Source: Paraglaciecola psychrophila 170
GTDB lineage: Bacteria > Pseudomonadota > Gammaproteobacteria > Enterobacterales > Alteromonadaceae
Assembly (NCBI RefSeq): GCF_000347635.1
Contig: NC_020514.1
Coordinates: 5,022,001 to 5,086,000 of the forward strand
Length of the DNA: 64,000 nt
Direction: 5' to 3'
Shown: positions 43,471-54,037 of the stretch, piece after piece
Position numbering within the stretch: the first letter of the stretch is position 1
Layout of the letters: every line of letters starts with the position of its first letter
The notes under the pieces: generated by a model
Seen by the model: the letters and a program-made list of their open reading frames with translations, nothing else
The model's database searches: none
What the model was told of the DNA's origin: nothing
Program-made: the position numbers and the translations under genes

Positions 43471-44535
43471 ATGCAGCCATTGCAAAACGACCGATATTTA
43501 CGAGCATTGTTACGCCAACCTGTAGACATTACACCGGTATGGATGATGCGCCAAGCAGGTCGATATTTACCTGAATACAAGGCCACTAGAGCTGAAGCGG
43601 GTGACTTTATGTCACTCTGTAAAAATGCTGAATTAGCCTGCGAGGTCACACTTCAGCCGTTGCGCAGGTTCGATTTAGATGCGGCCATACTATTTTCCGA
43701 CATCTTGACTATTCCTGATGCCATGGGATTAGGTTTATATTTTGAGACCGGAGAAGGCCCAAAATTTGAAAGGCCATTAACGTGTATGGCTGATATTAAA
43801 AAATTACCCGTTCTGGATCCCGAAGTAGAATTGGGTTATGTGATGAATGCAGTTCGCACTGTTCGCAAAAATTTAAATGGCACAGTGCCTTTAATTGGTT
43901 TTTCTGGTAGTCCTTGGACGCTGGCTACTTACATGATTGAGGGCGGCTCAAGTAAAGCTTTCACCAAAATCAAAAAAATGGCCTTTAGTGAGCCACAAGC
44001 ATTACACCTTTTACTCGATAAACTAGCTGATTCAGTTATTTTGTACCTGAACGCACAAATTGCCGCCGGTGCTCAATCAGTGATGGTGTTTGACACATGG
44101 GGTGGCGTATTGTCAGGTCGCGATTACCAAGAGTTTTCACTGCAATACATGCATAAAATTGTTGATAGTCTCACTCGCGAAAACGACGGGCGTAAAGTGC
44201 CGGTTACTTTGTTCACTAAAAATGCCGGTTTGTGGTTGGAATCTATCGCTGCAACAGGATGTGACGCTGTGGGTCTAGATTGGACCGTTGATATGGCTGA
44301 TGCAAAAGCACGTATCGGCGACAAAGTTGCATTGCAAGGTAATATGGACCCATCTATGTTATATGCACCGGCTGCCCGTATTGAACAAGAGGTGCAACTT
44401 ATTTTAGATGGCTTTGGAAAAGGAAATGGTCATGTGTTTAATCTTGGGCATGGCATTCATTTAGATGTACCGCCTGACAATGCCAAAGTATTTATTGATG
44501 CGGTGCATAAATTGAGCAAACCTTTTCACCAATAA
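43471..44535 (+). CDS. hemE: uroporphyrinogen decarboxylase
   Basis: 354 residues from the ATG at 43471, with GAGGA 5-6 nt upstream. It removes four carboxyl groups from uroporphyrinogen III to give coproporphyrinogen in haem synthesis. The substrate-binding [17 protein letters not shown] is present, followed by [32 protein letters not shown] and [17 protein letters not shown], and it ends [13 protein letters not shown]. It is complete, and the coproporphyrinogen-type active-site Asp in FSDIL is kept. Confidence 0.96.
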   Translation: MQPLQNDRYLRALLRQPVDITPVWMMRQAGRYLPEYKATRAEAGDFMSLCKNAELACEVTLQPLRRFDLDAAILFSDILTIPDAMGLGLYFETGEGPKFERPLTCMADIKKLPVLDPEVELGYVMNAVRTVRKNLNGTVPLIGFSGSPWTLATYMIEGGSSKAFTKIKKMAFSEPQALHLLLDKLADSVILYLNAQIAAGAQSVMVFDTWGGVLSGRDYQEFSLQYMHKIVDSLTRENDGRKVPVTLFTKNAGLWLESIAATGCDAVGLDWTVDMADAKARIGDKVALQGNMDPSMLYAPAARIEQEVQLILDGFGKGNGHVFNLGHGIHLDVPPDNAKVFIDAVHKLSKPFHQ

Positions 44536-44543
44536 ATAAGCAC

Positions 44544-46460
44544 TTAGTCCTTTTTAGTAAAAGTGACTATCTCTCCTGAGGCACACAGCTGCTGTGCCTC
44601 AACTTTACTACAAGCCTGATCTATTTTAAGTAATCCTATGCCGGATCCATTTGATAGTGTGGTCAGTGTGTGAGCATTTGGCTTACGATGTCTAACCAGC
44701 ATGTTTCGTCTCTGAGTAAACCAATTTAAAGGCGAATATTTGCTGTACATAATGCGATTAAGCCTGTCGAACCATTTTAGCAACCTATCAGGAAATTCGT
44801 TTTTGATACCACTGCTGGTTATCTGGGTAATGTTCGGGCTATTATGTCTGAATCTTAGGGTAATGTCATACACAAATGAATAGTGCACATCACCTGATAA
44901 AATAACAAAGTTCGGTGGGGTTTTACGGTTACGAAAAATATTGAGCATCACACTGGCGGTGCCTTTATGTGCCATCCAGTTTTCTGCATCGACGGTCAGA
45001 GCTCTTCCAAAAAAAGTAAAAATACGTTGTATCGTTTCTATCAATTTCACACCAAAAATAGGTGCCGCTGAGACCATAATCACAGCCTCTTGGCCGATTA
45101 ACTCTTGCTGTAATTCACACAAGGCTTCCCAGTCCATAAGCCCTGAGGGTTTACTTAAACTTGATTCAGAACGCCAACGCTGAGTACGTGTATCCAATAC
45201 CACCAGCTTAGGTGATGTTCCCAGGCAGTAGTGCCAGTGCTCCCACTCAAGTAAATTTTGAACCAGTAGATCATGGTGAATGACGCCATTTTCAGTAAAA
45301 AACCCACGGCAGGATTCAAATAACGGTTGTAACTTGTCTGGGTCATTGCCCCACCCCTGACACAACCAATATCCCGCCAGCGCATTACCCACTATTCGTT
45401 TGGCAAACAAATTACCATATACCGCATCCTCCCAGCCACGGGTTAAATTCCAATCATCAGTAATATCATGGTCATCAAAAATCATGTAAACCCGCACATG
45501 GGCTAAGGCTCTTCTGACTTTATCTAAACCAACAACAAAATTTTCAATGATAATCTGTTCTTTCGAAAATTTTTGTTTAAAAGCTTCGGGGATTGTCGCA
45601 TCACTGATGTGCACCCGTTGCCACATTTCGGGTGACCAAGTGAGAATATACATAGCCATCACTTCAGCAAATGAAATTAAGTGGTTATTAGCATTAACCG
45701 AGGTAAAAATAGGTTTACGTTTACCTGCAAAAAATTGATTGTAGGTATTGGTTGTACTTGGGTCATCTGGCAGTAGCTTGGGACGTTGATAAAAGCAGTG
45801 TTTATGTTCGAATATCTCTCGGCTATTATTTATAGTCGCCCCTTCAAGCTCTTCATGAAACAAACCCAAATTATCAATAGTCTGTTTAATCGCCACCAGC
45901 GTTGGTCCTGCTACATCATCAGTATAAACCTGGTCACCAGACATCATTAACAAGTCAGGCGGCTCAATTTTCCCTGTCAATCCTAACTCAATTTGTTGAT
46001 CAACAATGACTAATCCATCGTTACTATCGTGGTGGGGCTTTCGGCAAGAGCCGTGTAACATTTGTCTAATTTGTCTGCGGATCAAAAAACTAGGATAAGA
46101 TTGACCTGAATATAGTAATGAGGGCAGTAATTCACATAGATGACTTCTACTGCCATCTTTGTCTAGCAGGCTGATGTCGTAACTCACCCGACTTCCAGAT
46201 GATATTTCGACATTAGGCTCTAGAGTGAGCAAATTGACAAAAGCATAAGTGCCTACTTGAACTTGGCAGAGTTGCTTCTCATCTAGCTGCGCATCAAACC
46301 AAGTTGCCTGTGGTTGCTGACTAAATAACTCAACAGAAAATTTATAGGCTTTATTGGTTATCAACCAAAAGCAAACTTGCTTTGCATTTGCTCGCCGAAC
46401 AATAGGCCCAGCTAGTATTTTTGGTAGTGATGTGGGCCTATCTTCAGTCACACTCTGCAT
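44544..46460 (-). CDS. PhoD-like alkaline phosphatase / metallophosphatase
   Basis: 638 residues. Metal-binding motifs are MMSGDQVYTDDV, IFDDHDITDDWNL and ILSGDVHYSFVYDIT, the arrangement of PhoD-like phosphodiesterases, in a longer protein than classical PhoD. No signal peptide is seen, so it may be cytoplasmic or exported by another route. The start lies 8 bp after the S1/P1 nuclease stop, giving an mpl-nuclease-phosphatase run. Nucleic-acid or phospholipid phosphate scavenging would fit but is inferred. A hairpin (44578-44600) lies inside its 3' coding end. Confidence 0.8.
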   Translation of the reverse strand: MQSVTEDRPTSLPKILAGPIVRRANAKQVCFWLITNKAYKFSVELFSQQPQATWFDAQLDEKQLCQVQVGTYAFVNLLTLEPNVEISSGSRVSYDISLLDKDGSRSHLCELLPSLLYSGQSYPSFLIRRQIRQMLHGSCRKPHHDSNDGLVIVDQQIELGLTGKIEPPDLLMMSGDQVYTDDVAGPTLVAIKQTIDNLGLFHEELEGATINNSREIFEHKHCFYQRPKLLPDDPSTTNTYNQFFAGKRKPIFTSVNANNHLISFAEVMAMYILTWSPEMWQRVHISDATIPEAFKQKFSKEQIIIENFVVGLDKVRRALAHVRVYMIFDDHDITDDWNLTRGWEDAVYGNLFAKRIVGNALAGYWLCQGWGNDPDKLQPLFESCRGFFTENGVIHHDLLVQNLLEWEHWHYCLGTSPKLVVLDTRTQRWRSESSLSKPSGLMDWEALCELQQELIGQEAVIMVSAAPIFGVKLIETIQRIFTFFGRALTVDAENWMAHKGTASVMLNIFRNRKTPPNFVILSGDVHYSFVYDITLRFRHNSPNITQITSSGIKNEFPDRLLKWFDRLNRIMYSKYSPLNWFTQRRNMLVRHRKPNAHTLTTLSNGSGIGLLKIDQACSKVEAQQLCASGEIVTFTKKD

Positions 46461-46468
46461 ACGCTCGG

Positions 46469-47245
46469 TTATTTAAACAAAGCATTTAAATAAGCAGCAA
46501 TTCTTACACCACCCATTTGTAGACGCTGTTTTACAATGGGTAGGTTTTGATATTGATAATCCCAGGATAATTTATCATTTTCAGGATATACACTAGCGCG
46601 TACCTTGGCACTTTCAGCTATCCACACCTTAGGATCAACTTCCATCCATTGATTAGCCTGCTGCTCAGAAATTTTGCGGCTTAGAATGTTAGTCCATTCT
46701 GTATAGGACAATTTTTGTCTGTCAATCAAACCTGAATCCCAAACGCGGTGTAAGTTAGATTCTTCCCAAAAAAACTTCAGCTTAACGTCGTTACCTCCTT
46801 TATCAAGACCATTTCCGGCGTGAAAGGGTTGATGTAAGTCACCAATAATATGCACAATAAATCGCAGCGCGAGTTGTTTCTCTGCAAAGCTTGTTTGTGT
46901 ACTTTTTAGCTGTTTAGCAAACATCTCTAAAGCAGTCACTGCGTTGCCTTCAGGTGGCGGTGCTACGTCTGAATAAGCTTTACCGTCAAACACGTTGACA
47001 TAATGCCAAGGGTTAGCTGTTTTTTTCCAAAACTCGATAGGATTTGATCTCATCTCATCGGCATAAGTCGAGGCTTCTGCTAAATCTTCATTGACTAACA
47101 ATTGTCTGATGGCATGTTGTGCTTCAGGTGTTAGATATTGCTCTGCAATCGCCCCTGTTACACGATGTCCAACTTGACCCCAACTTAATGCTTGAAAACT
47201 TATTGCTGCCGCAACTACACCCATTATTAGTTTATTTAATTTCAT
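46469..47245 (-). CDS. S1/P1-type zinc nuclease, exported
   Basis: 258 residues with a signal peptide; cleavage after ALS would leave Trp as residue 1 (WGQVGHRVTGAIAEQYL). Trp1 and the following His bind the trinuclear zinc cluster in this family. Other ligands are in HYVNVFDGK, FIVHIIGDLHQPFHAGNGLD + KGGND and ESNLHRVWDSG. It degrades single-stranded nucleic acids in the periplasm or outside, perhaps for phosphate. A PhoD-like phosphatase gene follows after 8 bp. Confidence 0.92.
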   Translation of the reverse strand: MKLNKLIMGVVAAAISFQALSWGQVGHRVTGAIAEQYLTPEAQHAIRQLLVNEDLAEASTYADEMRSNPIEFWKKTANPWHYVNVFDGKAYSDVAPPPEGNAVTALEMFAKQLKSTQTSFAEKQLALRFIVHIIGDLHQPFHAGNGLDKGGNDVKLKFFWEESNLHRVWDSGLIDRQKLSYTEWTNILSRKISEQQANQWMEVDPKVWIAESAKVRASVYPENDKLSWDYQYQNLPIVKQRLQMGGVRIAAYLNALFK

Positions 47246-47262
47246 TCTTAATAACTCTTTAC

Positions 47263-48627
47263 TTAATTTTTATTTAATGCGATTTTTGCTAATTGTTCTG
47301 TCAACAATTCATGAATTCCACCAAAACTACCATTACTCATCACCAAAATATGATCGCCTGGTTTAGCGTAAGAAATAATCGATTTAATCAACATATGCAT
47401 ATCTTTATATAACATGGCTATTACATTGCTCTGCGACAGTAGATCATCCATTGACCAAGTTAAATTTGATGGTTCAAAAATAAACACTTGATCGGCACTT
47501 GACCATGAAGCCGCCAGTGTATCTTTGTGAACCCCCATTTTCATGGTGTTAGAACGAGGCTCTAATACTGCCAAAATTCGGCCATTGCCTACTTTTGCTC
47601 TGAGTCCATCAATAGTGAATGCAATAGCGGTAGGATGATGCGCAAAATCATCATATAAAGTAATGCCATTAACTATCGCTTTCACTTCCATACGGCGTTT
47701 TACATTAACAAACTGACTTAACGCTGCAACTGCCAAGTCGCTTTTAACACCACTATGTTTTGCCGCGGCTATCGCCATCAACGCATTATTAACGTTGTGT
47801 TCACCCATTAGCTCCCAGTGCACTTTGCCTTGAACTTGCCCTTTGAACATAACTTCAAACTCACTGCACTCGGGGTTGCTGTTTTGTACTTGCCAATCGC
47901 CGCCTGTAAACTGTACTGGAGTCCAGCATCCCATGTCTAAGACTTTTCGCAGGTTATTATCAGACTTGGGCAGCAGTACCAAACCGTTGTTTGGAACCAT
48001 TCGTAATAAATGGTTGAACTGTCTTTGAATATCACTTAAATCAGTAAAAATATCAGCATGGTCAAACTCAAGGTTATTCATCACCAAAGTGCGTGGGCGA
48101 TAATGTACAAACTTAGAGCGCTTATCAAAAAACGCACTGTCGTATTCATCAGCCTCAATAACAAAAAATGGACTTTCACCTAAACGCGCAGACACATCGA
48201 AGTTTTGAGGGATACCACCAATCAAAAATCCCGGTTTTAAACCTGCATATTCTAATATCCAAGCTAACATGCTAGAGGTACTAGTTTTGCCGTGAGTGCC
48301 AGATACAGCTAATACCCAACGATCTTTAAGCACGTTTTCAAGTAACCACTGTGGACCGCTGGTGTAAGGTAGGTTTCTGTCCAAAACGAACTCTACCGCT
48401 TCATTACCCCGGGACAAAGCATTGCCTATAACCACAATATCGGGTTCGTTTTTAAATTGTTTGGTATCGTAACCTTCAAACAATTCGATACCCAGAGACT
48501 CTAACTGCGAACTCATAGGCGGATAAACGTTACTATCGGACCCAGTCACTTCGTGCCCTAGCTCTTTAGCTATAGCTGCAATGCCACCCATAAAAGTGCC
48601 ACAGATACCTAAAATATGTAAATGCAT
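47263..48627 (-). CDS. mpl: UDP-MurNAc:murein tripeptide ligase Mpl
   Basis: 454 residues. It joins recycled L-Ala-gamma-D-Glu-meso-DAP tripeptide to UDP-MurNAc. The start MHLHILGICGTFMGGIAAIA is diagnostic of Mpl rather than MurC. P-loop: AVSGTHGKTSTSSMLAWIL. Others: NLEFDHADIFTDLSDIQRQF, YDDFAHHPTAIAFTIDGLR and LEPRSNTMKMGVH. It is divergent from fbp, the same neighbour as in E. coli. The nuclease gene follows 17 bp downstream. Confidence 0.94.
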   Translation of the reverse strand: MHLHILGICGTFMGGIAAIAKELGHEVTGSDSNVYPPMSSQLESLGIELFEGYDTKQFKNEPDIVVIGNALSRGNEAVEFVLDRNLPYTSGPQWLLENVLKDRWVLAVSGTHGKTSTSSMLAWILEYAGLKPGFLIGGIPQNFDVSARLGESPFFVIEADEYDSAFFDKRSKFVHYRPRTLVMNNLEFDHADIFTDLSDIQRQFNHLLRMVPNNGLVLLPKSDNNLRKVLDMGCWTPVQFTGGDWQVQNSNPECSEFEVMFKGQVQGKVHWELMGEHNVNNALMAIAAAKHSGVKSDLAVAALSQFVNVKRRMEVKAIVNGITLYDDFAHHPTAIAFTIDGLRAKVGNGRILAVLEPRSNTMKMGVHKDTLAASWSSADQVFIFEPSNLTWSMDDLLSQSNVIAMLYKDMHMLIKSIISYAKPGDHILVMSNGSFGGIHELLTEQLAKIALNKN

Positions 48628-48883
48628 AGATTGCCGTTCAAAATGTCTAAGACCAATAGATTACCAGAACAAAGATCTGTAACCCAATCAACAATGTAAA
48701 AAAATACTTCATTATGACGGCTATTGCATGGACATATTTATAATTAGGTTATAAAGAATACGTTTCGGTTACTGAGTTTCTCGTTTATTGAAGGTATAAT
48801 TATTCTGCTGTAATTATAATAATAAAAACCGAGCTTCACCCCTACCACTTTAAGGCCATACAACTAAAAGGTATTTACGCATA

Positions 48884-49858
48884 ATGAAAAGACTTAACTC
48901 GCAACTTCAAGAAGATGGTGCACCTATGGAGCTAATCCTGCTTCTAAGAACATTATTAGCAGGTTGTAAAGAAATTGCTTTTAGGGTCAGTCAAGGTGCC
49001 CTAGCCGGTGTATTAGGTTCAACGTTAAGTGACAATGTTCAAGGCGAAAGACAGAAGAAGTTAGATGTAATTTCTAACCAAATCCTAAAAGACATTTTGA
49101 GTGAATCAGGTTATGTAAAAGCGATTTCATCTGAGGAAGAAGACGACGTTGTTCCTTGTAATCCAGAAGGCAAATATTTAGTCAGTTTTGATCCCCTAGA
49201 CGGTTCATCTAACACCGATATCAATAGCTTAATTGGAACAATATTTTCAATTACTCACGCGCCACAGTGGATGAAGCCAGATGATCCCTCCGCTTTTCTG
49301 CAACCTGGTACACAAATAGTGGCAGCCGGTTATGTGTTATATGGTCCTTCCGCAATGCTTGCTCTAACTACCGGGCGTGGTACTCATCTTTATACCTTAG
49401 ATAAAACCCATGGTGGATTTTTGTTAACCACACCTAATGTTAAAGTGCCTGAGAAAACGTCTGAATTCTCAATTAATACATCTAATCAACGTCATTGGGA
49501 AGCCCCCATTCAAGCATACATTAATGATTTATTGGCTGGTACAGAAGGCCCTAGAGAAAAGGATTACAACATGCGCTGGGTTGCTGCAATGGTTGGTGAT
49601 ATCCACAGAGTATTATCCCGTGGCGGTATATTTATGTATCCATACGACAAGCGTGATCCGAGCAAAGCCGGTAAATTACGCTTGTTGTATGAAGCCAATC
49701 CCATGGCGTTTCTTGTAGAACAAGCAGGTGGTTTAGCTGAAACAGGCACCGGACGTATTATGGAAGTGATGCCGACTGAAATTCATCAACGTGTACCTGT
49801 ATTAATAGGCTCAAAAGAAGAAGTTGAAACGTGTCTAAGTTACAACAATAAAAATTAA
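48884..49858 (+). CDS. fbp: fructose-1,6-bisphosphatase class I
   Basis: 324 residues. It hydrolyses fructose 1,6-bisphosphate in gluconeogenesis. N-terminal [14 protein letters not shown], metal-binding SSEEEDD and [20 protein letters not shown], substrate-binding [20 protein letters not shown] and the C-terminal [17 protein letters not shown] are all intact. It is divergent from mpl, and an intrinsic terminator follows directly. A membrane pyrophosphatase lies just beyond on the other strand. Confidence 0.95.
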   Translation: MKRLNSQLQEDGAPMELILLLRTLLAGCKEIAFRVSQGALAGVLGSTLSDNVQGERQKKLDVISNQILKDILSESGYVKAISSEEEDDVVPCNPEGKYLVSFDPLDGSSNTDINSLIGTIFSITHAPQWMKPDDPSAFLQPGTQIVAAGYVLYGPSAMLALTTGRGTHLYTLDKTHGGFLLTTPNVKVPEKTSEFSINTSNQRHWEAPIQAYINDLLAGTEGPREKDYNMRWVAAMVGDIHRVLSRGGIFMYPYDKRDPSKAGKLRLLYEANPMAFLVEQAGGLAETGTGRIMEVMPTEIHQRVPVLIGSKEEVETCLSYNNKN

Positions 49859-49880
49859 TGCCTAGTCCTGAATAATAAAT

Positions 49881-49906
49881 AAAAAAGCCTCTCCCGAGGC
49901 TTTTTT
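49881..49906 (+). terminator. intrinsic terminator after fbp
   Basis: A perfect stem of AAAAAAGCCTC (49881-49891) and GAGGCTTTTTT (49896-49906) around the loop TCCC. The palindromic A/T flanks allow termination from both sides, so it may also end hppA transcription. Confidence 0.93.
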
Positions 49907-49916
49907 ATTTTAAACA

Positions 49917-49992
49917 TTATAACAGTGGCGCTATCACTAAACTTACAATCGCCATTACAATGTTCATACATATACTGCACCAGATGTATTTT
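49917..49992 (-). repeat. second, partial copy of the hppA 3' end
   Basis: The minus strand here reads [16 protein letters not shown] then TAA, the same peptide as the end of hppA ([14 protein letters not shown]). Over the first 42 bp from the stop the two copies match at 39 positions, and the three differences all fall in third codon positions and are synonymous. Further upstream the copies drift apart with indels (ACCAGATGT recurs). There is no start codon or gene body, so it is a scar, not a gene. Confidence 0.85.
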
Positions 49993-49994
49993 AG

Positions 49995-51989
49995 TTATAA
50001 CAGCGGCGCTATCACTAAACTTACGATTGCCATTACATTGATTAGAATATTCATAGAAGGACCAGATGTGTCTTTAAATGGATCGCCTACTGTATCCCCG
50101 ACTACCACAGCAGCATGAGTGTCAGAGCCTTTACCACCTAAGTTGCCTTTTTCTACATACTTTTTAGCATTGTCCCAAGCCCCACCCGCATTCGCCATCA
50201 TCAGCGCGAGTAAAACACAACCTAACAGTGCTCCGCCCAACATCCCACCTAATGCATAAGCACCTAAGCCAAAACCAATCAACGGTGGCACACCTACAGC
50301 TATAACACCGGGTAAAATCATTTTTTTCAGCGCAGCTTGAGTAGCGATATCAATACAACGAGCATTATCAGGCTCAGCGGTACCTTCCATTAGGCCTTCA
50401 ATTTCTCTAAATTGGCGACGGATCTCTTGGATCATTTCAAATGCAGCATCACCTACCGCAGTCATAGTAATAGAGGCAATTAAAAATGGCAGCAGGCCAC
50501 CAATAAATAAACCTATTAAGACCATCGGATCGCCTAGGTTCAAAGTAAAGTCTGGGTATTTAGTGGTAAGGGTTTCGATAAACGCGGCGATAATAGCTAA
50601 TGCAGCTAATGCAGCTGCGCCTATTGCAAAACCTTTTCCAATAGCGGCGGTGGTATTGCCAAGCTCATCTAAGGAGTCAGTAATAGCACGGGTTTCTTTT
50701 CCAAGTCCTGCCATTTCAGCTATGCCCCCAGCATTGTCAGCCACCGGACCATAAGCATCAATTGCCATAGTAATGCCCACGGTTGCCAGCATGCCAACAG
50801 CAGCAATGCCTACCCCGTATAAACCAGATAATTGCGTAGAAGCAAAAATTATTGCACAAATGGTTAGCACAGGAATAACCACAGATTGCATACCGACTGC
50901 CAGCCCTGTAATCATCACGGTAGCAGGGCCAGTTTCACCTGCCTCAGCTATTTTACGTACCGGTGTGGACGCGGTGTAGTATTCAGTCACTAAACCAATA
51001 ATTATGCCGCCCACAGCGCCAGAAACAACCGCCCACCAGACATGGTCACTCACACCTAGATTGGCTACCACAAAATAAGCCGCAACGATAAATATCACTG
51101 CTGCTGACATCGTACCCGCACGCAAAGCCACGTCAGGTTTACTGGCTGATAACAATTTAACGATGACTATGCCTGCAACCGAACACAACAAACCGGTAGA
51201 GGCTAATGCCAACGGCAAGAACATTAAAGACTCACGACTTCCTAGTAAACCCACAGCCATGGTCGAAGCAATGGCAATAGTGGCAATCATTGAGCCGCAA
51301 TAAGATTCAAAGATGTCTGAACCCATGCCTGCCACATCTCCTACATTGTCGCCGACATTATCAGCAATTACACCGGGGTTGCGCGGATCGTCTTCAGGAA
51401 TACCGGCTTCAATTTTACCTACTAAATCAGCACCAACATCTGCACTTTTAGTGAAAATTCCTCCTCCTACCCTTGAAAACAATGCAACTATAGAAGCGCC
51501 CATTCCAAATCCATGGATGACGTGTGTTGTGGCCGGATCACCACCAAAGAACCAGTACAGAGATCCTAAACCCAAGAGCCCCATTGACGCGACACATAAC
51601 CCCATCACAGACCCTCCCATAAAAGCGATAGTCAGCGCAGCAGCTGGACCCTCGTCATGAGCAGCTTGAGTGGTCCGCACATTTGCCTTGGTGGCAGTAA
51701 ACATGCCCATATAACCTGCAAAGGCAGAACATAATGCTCCCGCAACAAAAGCCATAGTGGTGTATTGGCCTAAGGAAAAATACAAGGCGATACCCACGAC
51801 TAAAGCAAAAATGAACAACATTTTATACTCGCGGTGCATAAACACCATTGCACCTGAATGTATGGCATCACCTATTTTGATAATAGACGGATTAGAAACA
51901 GGTGATTTTTTAATCATTAAATAGATAACAAAAGCGCTGATTAAGCCCGCAAATCCCAAGATAGGTGGCAGGTAGAATAGTTCAGTCAT
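49995..51989 (-). CDS. hppA: membrane-bound pyrophosphatase (K+-stimulated type ion pump)
   Basis: 664 residues from the ATG at 51989, which has AGGGAA five nt upstream; an in-frame ATG at 52067 adds 26 atypical residues. About 16 helices. It hydrolyses PPi to pump ions. The PPi/Mg site has [20 protein letters not shown] and [20 protein letters not shown], and the C-terminal half [16 protein letters not shown] and [25 protein letters not shown] carries Ala where potassium-independent pumps have Lys, pointing to K+ dependence; sodium rather than proton transport is possible. It diverges from soluble ppa. Confidence 0.93.
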   Translation of the reverse strand: MTELFYLPPILGFAGLISAFVIYLMIKKSPVSNPSIIKIGDAIHSGAMVFMHREYKMLFIFALVVGIALYFSLGQYTTMAFVAGALCSAFAGYMGMFTATKANVRTTQAAHDEGPAAALTIAFMGGSVMGLCVASMGLLGLGSLYWFFGGDPATTHVIHGFGMGASIVALFSRVGGGIFTKSADVGADLVGKIEAGIPEDDPRNPGVIADNVGDNVGDVAGMGSDIFESYCGSMIATIAIASTMAVGLLGSRESLMFLPLALASTGLLCSVAGIVIVKLLSASKPDVALRAGTMSAAVIFIVAAYFVVANLGVSDHVWWAVVSGAVGGIIIGLVTEYYTASTPVRKIAEAGETGPATVMITGLAVGMQSVVIPVLTICAIIFASTQLSGLYGVGIAAVGMLATVGITMAIDAYGPVADNAGGIAEMAGLGKETRAITDSLDELGNTTAAIGKGFAIGAAALAALAIIAAFIETLTTKYPDFTLNLGDPMVLIGLFIGGLLPFLIASITMTAVGDAAFEMIQEIRRQFREIEGLMEGTAEPDNARCIDIATQAALKKMILPGVIAVGVPPLIGFGLGAYALGGMLGGALLGCVLLALMMANAGGAWDNAKKYVEKGNLGGKGSDTHAAVVVGDTVGDPFKDTSGPSMNILINVMAIVSLVIAPLL

Positions 51990-52302
51990 GAAAGTTCCCT
52001 GAGTTAATGTGACAATGACACAAAGCAAACCACCATGAATTAATTCAAAAGTGAGTAGGCTTTGCAAACCATTTACGCCAGCCTCTCATTACTAACAACA
52101 TTCATGAGTACGTGGCTACTTTATTGTTTTATTTACAATTTATTTACATCTTCAATGCAACTATAACGAGAATTTGATATTTAGTTCAAGTTTTAATCAA
52201 TAATTGTACTTAGTCTGCACTTTAATCACTTTGTTGAGTTTCATCTTGTGTCTCAAGGCATTATAATCTTTGCTATAAAATTCAATAACTTTAGGTATTA
52301 CT
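51990..52302. other. divergent promoter region between hppA and ppa
   Basis: 313 bp between the divergent starts (an alternative longer hppA would trim it). A perfect -10 hexamer TATAAT lies at 52262-52267, about 35 bp before the ppa ATG; no matching -35 was convincing. Otherwise it is AT-rich, and no repeat or RNA motif was recognised. Confidence 0.45.
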
Positions 52303-52851
52303 ATGAGCCTTAACGCCGTACCCGCTGGTAAAAATTTACCAGATGAAATTAATGTAATAATCGAAATTCCTGCTCATTCTGATCCTGTTAAATATGAAGT
52401 GGACAAAGAATCTGGTGCCATTTTTGTTGACCGTTTTATGGCAACCTGTATGCACTACCCTACTAACTATGGTTATGTCCCGCATACGTTGTCTGAAGAT
52501 GGCGATCCAGCTGATGTATTAGTGATGACACCTTTCCCACTTTTAGCTGGCTCAGTCATCAAGTGCCGCCCAGTTGGAGTGCTAAAAATGACTGATGAAT
52601 CGGGTATAGATGCAAAAATTCTTGCCGTACCTGCTGATAAGTTATCAACAATTTATCGTGGTATTACTGATATAGATCATATTCCTGAATTAACTAAGCA
52701 TCAAATACAGCATTTCTTTGAACATTATAAAGACCTAGAGCCGAACAAATGGGTGAAAATTGAGGGATGGGGAGACGCTGCAGCGGCTAAAGCCGAGTTA
52801 ATCAACAGTGTTAAGTTATACGAAGCAGAAGAACAGAAACCTGCTTTTTAG
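52303..52851 (+). CDS. ppa: soluble inorganic pyrophosphatase
   Basis: 182 residues of a family I enzyme that splits PPi to two phosphates. [33 protein letters not shown], the metal-binding [11 protein letters not shown] and the C-terminal region ending [16 protein letters not shown] are present. It is divergent from a PPi-driven ion pump that competes for the same substrate, next to fbp. A clear terminator follows. Confidence 0.95.
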   Translation: MSLNAVPAGKNLPDEINVIIEIPAHSDPVKYEVDKESGAIFVDRFMATCMHYPTNYGYVPHTLSEDGDPADVLVMTPFPLLAGSVIKCRPVGVLKMTDESGIDAKILAVPADKLSTIYRGITDIDHIPELTKHQIQHFFEHYKDLEPNKWVKIEGWGDAAAAKAELINSVKLYEAEEQKPAF

Positions 52852-52881
52852 TAAAGCTTGTCCACATCTAATTTTTTAAAC

Positions 52882-52904
52882 AGCCGGTTTTAACCGGCTT
52901 TTTT
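52882..52904 (+). terminator. intrinsic terminator after ppa
   Basis: AGCCGGTT (52882-52889) pairs with AACCGGCT (52892-52899); with the innermost pairs open, the effective loop is about six nt. Six T follow the GC-rich stem. Confidence 0.88.
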
Positions 52905-52943
52905 ATGGAAGTTATGGGTAATAGATCAAAAAAGAGATAAACC

Positions 52944-53921
52944 ATGATTAAACTTGCTGTAATTGGGACAAACTGGATAACAGATAATTTTATTCAAGGA
53001 GCCTTGCAAACGGGTAGGTTTGAATTGTGTGCCGTCTATTCGCGATCCTTTGGGCAAGCGCAGAATTTTGGCCTCAAATATAATGTGAAGTATTTCTTTG
53101 ATGACTTAGAGCTATTTGCAAGCTCAACAGAATTTGAGGCTGTGTATATTGCAAGCCCAAATTCTTTTCACAAGTATCAATCAATTCGAATGCTGAAAAG
53201 CAGCAAACATGTCATTTGTGAGAAACCTTTAGCTTCAGATTATACCTCAGCACAAGATATGTATAAAACTGCAGAAGAAAATGATGTGGTTCTATTTGAA
53301 GCATTTATGACGCCATATTTACCCAACTTTGCTGTTTTAAAACAAAATATTAAAGATATTGGAACGCTTCGAAAAGTGATGTTTAACTACTGTCAATACT
53401 CGTCTAGATATCCGAAATTTTTAAGAGGGGAAAACCCCAATACATTTAATCCATCGTTCTCAAATGGCTCCGTAATGGATATTGGTTATTATTGTTTAGG
53501 TGCAGCAATAGAGTTATTTGGCGAGCCAAAATCGGTGTATGCTACAGCAGATATTTTAGAATCTGGGGTTGATGGTAATGGCAGCATCATTCTAGGTTAT
53601 AATGGGTTTGATGCTGTTTTAATGCATTCAAAAACCTCTAATTCATTTTTACCCAGTGAAATTCAAGGTGAACAAGCATGCCTACAAATTGAGATGATTT
53701 CGACTTGCAATAAAGTGAGTAGAATCGATCGTAATGGCCATATTACTGACTTGAGTGTAGGGCAAAAAGAAAACCGAATGTTCTATGAAGCAAACGCTTT
53801 TGCTGACCAAGTAATCATAAATAAAATTAATACTAAATCAAAAACACGATCCCTAACGTTGGCAAAAGTACTGACTGATGTGCGTATTCAAACTGGGGTT
53901 ATTTTCCCAACAGACCCATAA
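52944..53921 (+). CDS. Gfo/Idh/MocA-family oxidoreductase
   Basis: 325 residues. The N-terminal Rossmann fold reads IKLAVIGTNWITDNFIQGAL, and HVICEKPLASDYTSAQDM contains the family's EKP motif, whose Lys lies at the active site. The C-terminal domain has NGSVMDIGYYCLGAAIELFG with the Asp and Tyr of the substrate site. It is a NAD(P)-dependent sugar or cyclitol dehydrogenase; the substrate is unknown. AAAAAGAGATAAACC precedes the ATG. It stands alone between ppa and a DUF3299 gene. Confidence 0.87.
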   Translation: MIKLAVIGTNWITDNFIQGALQTGRFELCAVYSRSFGQAQNFGLKYNVKYFFDDLELFASSTEFEAVYIASPNSFHKYQSIRMLKSSKHVICEKPLASDYTSAQDMYKTAEENDVVLFEAFMTPYLPNFAVLKQNIKDIGTLRKVMFNYCQYSSRYPKFLRGENPNTFNPSFSNGSVMDIGYYCLGAAIELFGEPKSVYATADILESGVDGNGSIILGYNGFDAVLMHSKTSNSFLPSEIQGEQACLQIEMISTCNKVSRIDRNGHITDLSVGQKENRMFYEANAFADQVIINKINTKSKTRSLTLAKVLTDVRIQTGVIFPTDP

Positions 53922-53930
53922 ACATGACAG

Positions 53931-53953
53931 CCCTTTTAACAAAGTTAAAAGGG
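53931..53953 (+). other. hairpin after the Gfo/Idh gene
   Basis: CCCTTTTAAC and GTTAAAAGGG form a perfect 10-bp stem with a 3-nt loop (AAA) starting 9 bp past the stop. No T-run follows on the plus strand, so termination is uncertain. Confidence 0.5.
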
Positions 53954-54037
53954 TATAGGCATACACACGACGATGTCTAAAGCGAACTAATCAGAAATCA
54001 TTTATTGGGCCAATCAAATTCAGGCAAATAAGAACTT

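Noticed and set aside
44578..44600. Terminator for hemE (GAGGCACA/TGTGCCTC stem)
   Set aside because: The stem is perfect but lies inside the coding end of the phosphatase gene and has no T-run.
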